Part shown: piece after piece, positions 1-5,755 of the stretch
How the letters are laid out: the number at the start of each line of letters is the position of its first letter
Position numbering within the stretch: the stretch's first letter is position 1
From: Spirochaetales bacterium
GTDB taxonomy: Bacteria; Spirochaetota; Spirochaetia; DSM-27196; PWMO01
Assembly: GCA_007130025.1 (NCBI GenBank)
Contig: SLTF01000406.1
Span: 1 to 9,613 of the forward strand
DNA length: 9,613 nt
Direction of reading: 5' to 3'
Notes under the pieces: generated by a model
The model's database searches: none
Seen by the model: only the letters and a program-made list of their open reading frames with translations
What the model was told of the DNA's origin: nothing
Program-made: the position numbers and the translations under genes

Positions 1-713
1 CCTTCGAGCGGGGAGACGTTGACCAGGCGGAGGCGGTGGGAGTCCTGGGTGAGCGATTCGTGGGCGCCCACAGCGTCTGGCTGGATGACCACGACGTCCG
101 GCGACTTGGGGATAGCCGGTCGTGCATCGTTCACAACCCCACCTACAAGCTCGGATACTCGGTCGACAGCGATGTGACCGGATTTGGCGACGGAATTGCT
201 CCCATTGCCGACCTGTGTGCCGGCGGCTGCATGGTAGGCCTGGGTCAGGATGGCTGTATGGGTGACACGCAGGATATGTTCAAGGAGATGCGGATGCTCG
301 CCTACACCCAGCACTACCGGTATCGCAACAAGGAGCTCTTCCCGCCGAGCCGACTCATCGAGATGGCGACCATCGACTGCGCCCGGACCATGCGCTGGGA
401 CGATGAGATTGGCTCGCTCGAGCCCGGGAAGAAAGCGGACCTGATCCTGATCGATGTCCGCGATCCCAAGTTCACGCCGTGGCTCAACATTCCGGCAAAC
501 GTCGTCTACCAGGCCAACGCAGAGAACGTCGACACCGTGATCATCGACGGCGAAATTGTCATGCAGGGGCGACGGGTTACCCGGTTTGACGAGACCGAGG
601 TGCTGGAGGGCGCACAGCGCGCGGCGGCATCGCTCCTTGAGCGCTCGGGGTTGGGGCATCTGGCAAAGGCGGGGTTCATCCCGTGGGGCACGAGTGGGGC
701 GGGGAGCAATTGA
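1..713 (+). CDS. Amidohydrolase, ATZ/TRZ-type deaminase/hydrolase superfamily (3' part only)
   Basis: The reading frame is open to the left edge (first full codon at 3), so this is the C-terminal ~236 residues of a protein of probably 450-480; the GTG at 36 is not the true start. The remainder of a metal-dependent TIM-barrel amidohydrolase is visible: 'GAHSVWL' (His at 69-71) matches the metal-binding His of the 'AHxxxL' strand, 'HNP' follows, and 'LGQDG' (Asp at 249-251) matches the conserved metal-binding Asp, followed by 'DMFKEMRML'. Then comes the usual 'SLEPGKKADLILID' strand returning to the beta-sandwich. Members hydrolyse or deaminate N-heterocycles and related C-N bonds (S-adenosylhomocysteine, guanine, s-triazines) in the cytoplasm. 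The HxH motif lies outside the window. Forty-one bases separate it from the aldehyde dehydrogenase, with no terminator, so they are probably co-transcribed. It is related to, but clearly different from, the amidohydrolase at 7063-8409. The substrate cannot be read from the sequence. Confidence 0.9.
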   Translation, partial: FERGDVDQAEAVGVLGERFVGAHSVWLDDHDVRRLGDSRSCIVHNPTYKLGYSVDSDVTGFGDGIAPIADLCAGGCMVGLGQDGCMGDTQDMFKEMRMLAYTQHYRYRNKELFPPSRLIEMATIDCARTMRWDDEIGSLEPGKKADLILIDVRDPKFTPWLNIPANVVYQANAENVDTVIIDGEIVMQGRRVTRFDETEVLEGAQRAAASLLERSGLGHLAKAGFIPWGTSGAGSN

Positions 714-754
714 GCAACCTCGTAGCAGCAGAGATCTGATCAGGAGAGGACAAG

Positions 755-2296
755 ATGCAGACAGGAGAGCGATACCGGTACGACGGTCCAACCGGACACT
801 TCATCGACGGCGAGTTCATTCATGCGGCCGATGAGAACACCTTCGAGGTTGAGAACCCGGCAACGCGCGCGGTGCTCGCGCGAGTTCCCGAGGGCACGGC
901 GACCGATGTGGACAACGCCGTGGCGGCCGCGCTCCATGCCTACCACACGGTGTGGCGGCGAACCACGCAGCGAGAGAAGGGCTGGTACCTGGCACAGGTG
1001 GCGGATCGACTGGAGAAGCAGGCGGAAGAGCTCGCACTGCTGGAAACGATGGAGAATGGGAAACCGATCGCGCAGGCGCGCCTGGACGTTGGGGAGGCAA
1101 TTCGAAACTACCGCTACTACGCGGGCGTTGCGGACAAGGTCCAGGGCGTGACGATTCCGGAGCGCGACGGACTGTTTGACTACACGATCCGCGAACCCTA
1201 CGGCGTCGTGGGTTCCATCATCCCGTGGAACTGGCCGCCGATGCACACCGCCGACTTCACCGCGGCACCACTGGCGGTGGGAAATACGGTGGTCGTGAAA
1301 CCCGCTCCCGAGACGCCGCTGACAACCCTCTGCTTTGCCCGCATCTGGCAGGAGGTGCTGCCACCGGGCGTGATCAACGTGGTGACCGGGGCGGGCACAG
1401 CCGGTGCGCGCCTGGTCGAACACCCCGACGTGCGAAAGATCGCCTTCACCGGCCACGACTCTACCGGTGCGATGGTGGCTCAGAGCGCCGGCAAACAGGT
1501 GAAGAGTGTGATGCTCGAGCTCGGGGGCAAGAACGCCAACATCGTGCTGCCCGACGCCGATCTCGAGGCGGCCGCGCGCGGCACGGTGAACGCCTTCCTC
1601 AAAAACACCGGGCAGGCGTGCACTGCCGGTTCCCGGCTGCTGGTCCACGAGCAGATCGCCGAGCGATTTCTGTCTCGCATTCGTGAACTCGTGAGTTCGG
1701 TTCGTATTGGGCCGGGGTGGGACCCGGCAAACGACCTTGCAACGCTTGCATCGCTTCGACAGTACGAAAAAGTCGTTGGGTATATTGAAACAGGCAAGAA
1801 CGAGGGGGCAACGCTCTTCTATCAGGGGACGCTCCCCGACGGATTGCCCAACGGCTACTTCGTGGCGCCGGTTGTTTTCACCGATGTGAAACCCGACATG
1901 AAGATCTGCCGCGAGGAGATCTTTGGACCGGTGCTCTCGGTTCAGACCTTTGCGACGGTCCGGGAGGCGGTTGATCTGGCAAATGGAACGCCGTACGGCC
2001 TTACCGCAGCGGTGTGGAGCACCAACATGATGATCGCCAATCGGCTCGTTCGCGAACTCGACGCCGGCATCGTGTTTGTGAACAACTACGCCAACAGTAC
2101 CTTTCTTGGAGCGCCGTTTGGCGGATTCAAAAAGAGTGGCGTTGGACGCAAGCTTGGATTTGAGGATACCATTATGGAGTTTACGCAGAGCAAGACGGTG
2201 CGCACCGCCATCGCGGCGCCCGATCTGGAACAGCTCGATGACTATTACCGCAACCGCGCCACCGGCGCGACACAACAGGGAGGTTGGCTGTCATGA
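755..2296 (+). CDS. NAD(P)-dependent aldehyde dehydrogenase
   Basis: 513 residues, close to the usual 480-510 of the ALDH superfamily. It oxidises an aldehyde to the acid in the cytoplasm. Visible landmarks: the oxyanion-hole motif 'IPWNWPP' with Asn159, the cofactor-binding 'GNTVVVKP', the general-base Glu255 in 'LELGGKN', the catalytic Cys289 in 'GQACTAGS' (Glu-to-Cys distance 34, as in classical ALDHs), 'EEIFGPVLSV', and a C-terminal 'GAPFGGFKKSGVGRK' typical of hydrolytic ALDHs. All catalytic residues are present, so it should be active. The ATG at 755 follows a good ribosome-binding site (AGGAGAGGA, 742-750). The stop overlaps the start of the ThDP alpha subunit (ATGA, 2293-2296). The obvious inference is that it oxidises the aldehyde made by the neighbouring decarboxylase. 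'PWNWPP' instead of the commoner 'PWNFP' fits the large betaine/vanillin-type part of the family and does not define the substrate. Confidence 0.96.
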   Translation: MQTGERYRYDGPTGHFIDGEFIHAADENTFEVENPATRAVLARVPEGTATDVDNAVAAALHAYHTVWRRTTQREKGWYLAQVADRLEKQAEELALLETMENGKPIAQARLDVGEAIRNYRYYAGVADKVQGVTIPERDGLFDYTIREPYGVVGSIIPWNWPPMHTADFTAAPLAVGNTVVVKPAPETPLTTLCFARIWQEVLPPGVINVVTGAGTAGARLVEHPDVRKIAFTGHDSTGAMVAQSAGKQVKSVMLELGGKNANIVLPDADLEAAARGTVNAFLKNTGQACTAGSRLLVHEQIAERFLSRIRELVSSVRIGPGWDPANDLATLASLRQYEKVVGYIETGKNEGATLFYQGTLPDGLPNGYFVAPVVFTDVKPDMKICREEIFGPVLSVQTFATVREAVDLANGTPYGLTAAVWSTNMMIANRLVRELDAGIVFVNNYANSTFLGAPFGGFKKSGVGRKLGFEDTIMEFTQSKTVRTAIAAPDLEQLDDYYRNRATGATQQGGWLS

Positions 2297-2784
2297 GTCC
2301 AATGGTAGACTATCTGCACGACGCGGGGATCGACTTCGCTGCGACCCTGCCGGACAGCTGGATACAGGAGTTGATACTTGGGCTGGAGCAGGACCCGCGG
2401 TTCATCCACGTCCCCCTTGCCAAGGAAGAAGAGGGCGTCGGAATCTGCGCGGGGGCGTGGATGGCGGGGCGTCGGCCGGTCCTGCTTCTGCAGAACTCGG
2501 GCCTCCTGAACTGTTGCAACGCGTTGACCACGCTCAACGGACTCTACGACATCCCGTTGTTGCTTCTGGTGAGTTATCGCGGAAGCCTGGAGGAGAACTC
2601 CTTTTTCCATGTACCGCTCGGTGCGGTCACCGGTCGAGTACTGGACAGCCTTGCGATTCCGTATGAGCTGGTGTCTACGGCTGCGGAACTTCCGAAACGG
2701 ATTCGCGATGCCGCGTCGTTCACCAGAATCTCGCAGCGACCGGTCGCACTCTTGCTCAGCAAGTCATCGCTGGAGGCGGAATAA
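2293..2784 (+). CDS. ThDP-dependent 2-oxoacid decarboxylase, alpha (PYR-domain) subunit, ComD/sulfopyruvate decarboxylase-like
   Basis: 163 residues, the size of a stand-alone N-terminal PYR domain. The segment 'KEEEGVGICAGAWMAG' followed by 'LLLQNSGLLNCCNALTTL' and 'YDIPLLLLVSYRG' is the signature of the alpha subunit of sulfopyruvate decarboxylase and the matching half of phosphonopyruvate decarboxylase. By alignment from memory Glu45 is the residue that activates thiamine diphosphate. After 'YRG' the loop reads 'SLEENSFFH' where phosphonopyruvate decarboxylase, as I recall it, has an Asp-Glu-Pro-Gln-His stretch, so the substrate pocket may differ. The ATG at 2293 is chosen because GGGAGGT at 2278-2284 lies 8 bases before it; the alternative TTG at 2284 sits inside that site. 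It is coupled to the ALDH by a 4-bp overlap and followed after one base by the beta subunit. Known relatives decarboxylate a 2-oxo acid with a charged group on C3, giving an aldehyde. The true substrate here is unknown. Confidence 0.9.
   Translation: MSPMVDYLHDAGIDFAATLPDSWIQELILGLEQDPRFIHVPLAKEEEGVGICAGAWMAGRRPVLLLQNSGLLNCCNALTTLNGLYDIPLLLLVSYRGSLEENSFFHVPLGAVTGRVLDSLAIPYELVSTAAELPKRIRDAASFTRISQRPVALLLSKSSLEAE
2772..2776 (+). promoter_or_regulatory. Ribosome-binding site that fixes the beta-subunit start
   Basis: GGAGG lies 9 bases before the ATG at 2786, inside the last codons of the alpha subunit. It argues for 2786 and against the upstream in-frame ATG at 2609, which would create a long overlapping N-terminal extension unlike the family. 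Confidence 0.7.
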
Positions 2785-2785
2785 C

Positions 2786-3400
2786 ATGAAGCGCTACGAA
2801 TGTCTGCAGGCGATTGCACAATCAATTGGGGAGTCGGTGGTAGTGACCAACATCGGTGGGGTTGCGGTTGAGTGGCAGCATCTCCACGATACCGAGTCGA
2901 CGTTCTACTTGTGGCACTCGCTCGGGCTCGCCACATCCATCGCGTTTGGCATGGCGCTCTCGTGGCCCGAGCGAAAGCACGTCGTGTTCGAGGGAGACGG
3001 AAGCCTGCTGATGAACCTCGGTGGGCTCACCACCGTGGCAGAAAAGGCGCCGGGCAATCTGGTGGTAGTGGTGTTTGATAACCAGGCCCACGAGTCACCC
3101 GGCGGCTACCGCACGGCAACCGCGGGAACGGCCGACCTGGAGGCCATCGCTCGCGGCGCAGGGTTCAAATTCACGACCACGGCTCGCACGCTGCAGGAGT
3201 TTGAATCGGCGTTCCGTGCGGCGATGGATCGCAACGAGCTTTCGTTGCTGGTGGCGAAGGTTGCAACGGGAACGCACAACGTTCCGTTTCCGACCATGGA
3301 CGCCAAAGAGAACAAGTACCGCTTTGTGCGCTGGATCGAACGAACCCGCGGCGTGACCATCTTCGAGCCCCCCGGCCACGTGACCAAGATGCGGGAATAA
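2786..3400 (+). CDS. ThDP-dependent 2-oxoacid decarboxylase, beta (PP-domain) subunit, ComE/sulfopyruvate decarboxylase-like
   Basis: 204 residues, matching the stand-alone C-terminal ThDP-binding half of sulfopyruvate decarboxylase (about 190). The pyrophosphate/Mg site 'GDGSLLMN' (Gly70-Asp71-Gly72-Ser73 to Asn77) has the classical GDG-X(n)-N form, followed by 'NLVVVVFDNQAHESPGG', a typical ThDP strand and loop. The upstream 'LWHSLGLATSIAFGMALSWP' is the usual helix before this site. The frame stays open back to 2609, but the ATG at 2786 has GGAGG at 2772-2776 and gives the correct domain boundary; everything before it overlaps the alpha subunit in another frame. With the alpha subunit it should form a mixed oligomer, the active site lying between PYR and PP domains. 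The C-terminal ~25 residues (from 'KENKYRFVRW') run a little past the usual end and I do not recognise them. Confidence 0.9.
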   Translation: MKRYECLQAIAQSIGESVVVTNIGGVAVEWQHLHDTESTFYLWHSLGLATSIAFGMALSWPERKHVVFEGDGSLLMNLGGLTTVAEKAPGNLVVVVFDNQAHESPGGYRTATAGTADLEAIARGAGFKFTTTARTLQEFESAFRAAMDRNELSLLVAKVATGTHNVPFPTMDAKENKYRFVRWIERTRGVTIFEPPGHVTKMRE

Positions 3401-3445
3401 TCGCCGCCGGTCTGGCACAACGCGCACCAATTCAGTATGGTATAG

Positions 3446-3460
3446 TAATCTCACAGATTA
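3446..3460. promoter_or_regulatory. Perfect inverted repeat upstream of the MarR gene, probable operator
   Basis: TAATCT-CAC-AGATTA is a perfect 6-bp inverted repeat with a 3-bp spacer. It starts on the last base of a -10-like TATAGT (3441-3446), a position where a bound dimer would block transcription. MarR-family dimers typically bind such short palindromes and often repress their own gene, so autoregulation is the simplest reading. No convincing -35 hexamer is seen at normal spacing; the nearest candidate is CTGGCA (3412-3417) paired with TATGGT (3436-3441, 18-bp spacer). The palindrome is direct observation; the binding is inference. Confidence 0.5.
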
Positions 3461-3500
3461 TGACTCCGGCGTGGTCTCCAGGTCGGGGAACGGGGTACCG

Positions 3501-4016
3501 ATGGATTTCATTGCAGAGCTGGGGGCAAGTTCGCTCGGAAGTCGACTCAAGCGGCTCGGTGACCTTCTCTACCAGGACTACGCGAAGCTCTACGAGGTTG
3601 CCGGCGTTCCGTTCAAGCCAATCTGGTTCCTTATTCTCAACTACCTCAGCACTCGCGAGAGCGGATCGATCACCGAGATTGCGGCGGCTCTTCATGTGAC
3701 GCATCCCTACGTCAACCAGATTGCCGGAGACCTGATCAAGCGAAATGTCCTCGAAGCGTTCGCCGACCCCAACGACAAGCGCCGGCGGATGCTGCGGCTC
3801 ACCGAGGGAGGCCGCGATCTGGTTGATCGGGCCCGCTGCGTCTGGGCAGCCATTCGTCGGGCTCAGGAACAGATCATCGCCGAGTCCGAAAGCGACGTCC
3901 TGGGCATTCTGGCGCGTCTCGAAGAGGCGGTTTATCAGCGCGGAGTGTTCGAGCGGGCGACCGAAGGCGCTGATGGTACAATTTTGTTGGAAATCCGCGG
4001 AAAAACGACGAAATAG
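3501..4016 (+). CDS. MarR-family transcriptional regulator
   Basis: 171 residues. A winged helix-turn-helix is clear: 'SITEIAAALHVTHPYVNQIAGDLIKRN' (from about residue 56) forms the helix-turn-helix, and 'ADPNDKRRRMLRLTEGG' is the wing with the basic/Asp pattern typical of MarR. The N-terminal 'LGSRLKRLGDLLYQDYAKLY' and 'FKPIWF' resemble the MarR half of MarR-GNAT acetyltransferase fusions, but the protein ends without a GNAT domain. The ATG at 3501 gives a normal MarR N-terminus; the in-frame GTG at 3471 would add ten unconserved-looking residues ('MVSRSGNGVP'), though the ribosome-binding site before 3501 (GGGG, 3492-3495) is only fair. It sits between the enzyme operon and the transporter operon, so it is a likely ligand-responsive regulator of either or both. 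The ligand is unknown. Confidence 0.88.
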   Translation: MDFIAELGASSLGSRLKRLGDLLYQDYAKLYEVAGVPFKPIWFLILNYLSTRESGSITEIAAALHVTHPYVNQIAGDLIKRNVLEAFADPNDKRRRMLRLTEGGRDLVDRARCVWAAIRRAQEQIIAESESDVLGILARLEEAVYQRGVFERATEGADGTILLEIRGKTTK

Positions 4017-4024
4017 TACTTTCT

Positions 4025-4047
4025 ATTGCTCTCGGGCTGAAAGCAAT
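4025..4047 (+). terminator. Weak stem-loop after the MarR gene, possible terminator
   Basis: ATTGCT (4025-4030) can pair with AGCAAT (4042-4047) around an 11-base loop, 8 bases after the MarR stop. The stem is short and AU-rich and is followed by 'CAGCTCTATTTATC' instead of a run of U, so it is a poor intrinsic terminator at best. Confidence 0.25.
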
Positions 4048-4125
4048 CAGCTCTATTTATCTTTGATATAACAAATTAAAAATTGGGTAAGTAGTTTCGT
4101 AATTTGGCCCGCTCTTTGCATGTAA

Positions 4126-4133
4126 GTAATTAC
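4126..4133. promoter_or_regulatory. GTAATTAC palindrome upstream of the TRAP binding protein
   Basis: GTAATTAC is a perfect 8-bp palindrome that lies within GTAAGTAATTAC (4122-4133), which itself has GTAA/TTAC arms. Its AGTAAT core is also found at the two other candidate operators in the window (3444-3449 and 9485-9490). A role as a regulator site is inference. Confidence 0.3.
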
Positions 4134-4147
4134 CAAAAATGCTGAAT

Positions 4148-4153
4148 AAGGAG
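4148..4153 (+). promoter_or_regulatory. Ribosome-binding site that fixes the binding-protein start
   Basis: AAGGAG lies 6 bases before the ATG at 4160. The in-frame ATG at 4139 has no such site before it and would put seven extra residues ahead of the signal peptide, so 4160 is preferred. Confidence 0.75.
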
Positions 4154-4159
4154 CGAGTA

Positions 4160-5161
4160 ATGACACAGATAAAGCGGGTTATGGTATTTGCGACGGTTTT
4201 CCTGCTGGTTGGGGCAGGGGCGATATTTGCGGCAGGGTCACGCGAGTCCGCGGTCCCAACCGGTCCGATACGACTTCGAATGTCTACTGCGTTTACGCTG
4301 ACGAGCGATCAGGAAGTTGGTGCAAGGCTGTTTCTTGAGATGGTCGAAGAGAGACTCGCCGACCGCGTTCGGATCGAGTACGTTGGTGGTCCTGAGTCCA
4401 TCAACCCCTTCGAACTCGCCGAGGCAGTGCGTTCCGGCGTTGTCGATATTGGCGGGCTGCCCGGGAGTTACTTCTCGAACATGGTCCCCGAGACGGGAGC
4501 CATGTACCTCTCTCAGGTTTCGCCGGAAGAGGAACGAGCGAACGGTGCGTTCGAGCTGTTCGGCGAGGCGATTCGGGCTGGAGCCGGCGCGCACTACATC
4601 GGCCGGTACAATACCAGCTATCGTTTTAACTTTTACTCAGCGACCCCCATCCGAACGATGGCGGAATTCCAGGGAGTAACGTTCCGGTCGAGTCCCGTCT
4701 ACCGGTCGTTCCTGCTTGCGCTTGGTGCAACACCGATTACGATGCCGCACAGCGAGGTGTACACCGGTCTCGAGCGTGGCATGATTCAGGCGATTGGATT
4801 GACGGACTTTGGTGTGCTCGAGCGTGGATGGAATGACCTGCTTCGGTACGTGATCGATCCCTCCTTCTACGGAAGTGATCAGGTGTTTATCGTGAATGCC
4901 GCGGCGTGGGATCGCCTTCCGCTGGATGTGCGTGAGGTAATCACGGAGATCATGGTCGAAGTTGAGTTCGAGAGCGGTATTGTGTTGCAGGAGATCATCG
5001 ATCAAGAGCGCATTGATCTGGTCGAGGCGGGCATGCAGGTTCTGACGATCCCGAACGAAGGCGAGTTCGTGGAAATGGCGTACGAGTCGGCGTGGGATAC
5101 CGTTCTGGAGCAGACCCCTGACACCGGGGCTCTCCTTCGCGGCCTGATCGCAGCGCCATAG
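4160..5161 (+). CDS. dctP: TRAP transporter periplasmic solute-binding protein, DctP family
   Basis: 333 residues, the usual length for the family. It begins with a signal peptide: basic 'MTQIKR', a hydrophobic core to about residue 23, and an Ala-rich cleavage region 'IFAAGS' (cut after Ala24 or Ala25), so the mature protein is periplasmic. No lipobox cysteine is present. Family landmarks: 'FELAEAVRSGVVDIG' early in the mature protein, 'EFQGVTFRSSP' with Arg176 at the position that usually binds the substrate carboxylate, and 'LGATPITMPHSEVYTGLERGMIQA', the characteristic DctP segment. It should capture an organic acid and hand it to the membrane subunits, driven by a Na+ or H+ gradient. It is the first gene of the operon, 15 bp ahead of dctQ. 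The Arg suggests a carboxylate ligand; its identity cannot be read. 'AAGSRES' at the processing site resembles spirochaete binding proteins. Confidence 0.93.
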   Translation: MTQIKRVMVFATVFLLVGAGAIFAAGSRESAVPTGPIRLRMSTAFTLTSDQEVGARLFLEMVEERLADRVRIEYVGGPESINPFELAEAVRSGVVDIGGLPGSYFSNMVPETGAMYLSQVSPEEERANGAFELFGEAIRAGAGAHYIGRYNTSYRFNFYSATPIRTMAEFQGVTFRSSPVYRSFLLALGATPITMPHSEVYTGLERGMIQAIGLTDFGVLERGWNDLLRYVIDPSFYGSDQVFIVNAAAWDRLPLDVREVITEIMVEVEFESGIVLQEIIDQERIDLVEAGMQVLTIPNEGEFVEMAYESAWDTVLEQTPDTGALLRGLIAAP

Positions 5162-5176
5162 CAGAGGCGGAACACC

Positions 5177-5722
5177 ATGAGCAGTGGAGAAGTGGGCATC
5201 CAGAGCCGAATCGGCTCGATCTACTCGGGGATACTGACCGGTTGTGCGGTGATCGCTGCGGCGCTCATCGCCTCCATGGCAGTGCTGATTACCACTCAGG
5301 TGGTGCTTCGGTACGCGTTCGGTATCGTAATCCTGTGGGTCAACGACTACATTGAGTATACGCTGCTCGCTTCGACACTGTTTGGTTCGGCGTACCTCCT
5401 CAAACAGAAGGGGCACGTTGAGATCGATTTCTTCACCGCTCGACTGCGCCCTGCGGCGCGTCGGGTGTTCACGGTGCTTGCCCATGCAATCGGCACATTT
5501 GTTTGTGCGGCATTCTGGTATTCCAGTTCACTTACAACGATCGACCATTACCGGCGGGGTGTGCTGGTGATCAAGAGTGTGGCGTTTCCAAAGTATATTG
5601 TGCTGCTGCCGATCGTGGTTGGGTTCGCATTGTTGACCGTTCAGTTTGCAATTCTTCTTCTGCAGGAGGTACGGACTTCGGGTTCGGCCCCGAGCACGTC
5701 CGACGCCGGTTTCGACCTGTAG
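5177..5722 (+). CDS. dctQ: TRAP transporter small membrane subunit, DctQ family
   Basis: 181 residues with four predicted membrane spans (about 18-44, 56-76, 97-118 and 140-162), as expected for DctQ. 'WVNDYIEYTLLASTLFGSAYLL' followed by 'KQKGHVEIDFF' is the family's most recognisable stretch, and 'FPKYIVLLPIVVGFALL' matches the last span with its conserved proline. It forms the integral membrane complex with DctM that receives substrate from the binding protein. The start at 5177 has a purine-rich GAGGCGG (5164-5170) ahead of it and lies 15 bp after dctP. The tail after the fourth span ('TSGSAPSTSDAGFDL') is Ser/Ala-rich and probably disordered. Confidence 0.92.
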   Translation: MSSGEVGIQSRIGSIYSGILTGCAVIAAALIASMAVLITTQVVLRYAFGIVILWVNDYIEYTLLASTLFGSAYLLKQKGHVEIDFFTARLRPAARRVFTVLAHAIGTFVCAAFWYSSSLTTIDHYRRGVLVIKSVAFPKYIVLLPIVVGFALLTVQFAILLLQEVRTSGSAPSTSDAGFDL

Positions 5723-5755
5723 TGTCACGAGTATTTCGCGGTACGGAGGCAATTC

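Larger units (their letters stand above)
4017..4138. promoter_or_regulatory. AT-rich intergenic control region before the TRAP operon
   Basis: These 122 bases between the regulator and the transporter are strikingly richer in A+T than the genes around them. They hold a small stem-loop (4025-4047), a -10-like TATAAC (4067-4072) without a good -35, a -35-like TTGATA (4063-4068), and an 8-bp palindrome close to the start codon. This is the natural place for the promoter of the 4160-9360 operon, but I cannot fix its transcription start from sequence alone. Confidence 0.55.

Noticed and set aside
740..2275. A 511-codon open frame on the - strand opposite the aldehyde dehydrogenase
   Set aside because: It has no recognisable motifs, is rich in Arg/His/Gly as expected from the reverse complement of a GC-rich gene, and lies fully under a gene with all ALDH catalytic residues.
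2609..2785. Upstream extension of the ThDP beta subunit from the ATG at 2609
   Set aside because: It overlaps the alpha subunit in another frame, has a Ser/Arg-rich sequence unlike the family, and a good ribosome-binding site supports the ATG at 2786.
755..3400. Assignment as a sulfoacetaldehyde or phosphonoacetaldehyde pathway
   Set aside because: Only the decarboxylase resembles those pathways; no other sulfonate- or phosphonate-specific gene is visible in the window, so naming the substrate would go beyond the evidence.
4139..4159. Earlier start of the TRAP binding protein at 4139
   Set aside because: AAGGAG lies directly before the ATG at 4160 and the signal peptide begins properly there.
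4637..5485. A 282-codon open frame on the - strand across the end of dctP and the start of dctQ
   Set aside because: It spans two real genes and their gap, has no motif and is explained by GC-rich codon use.
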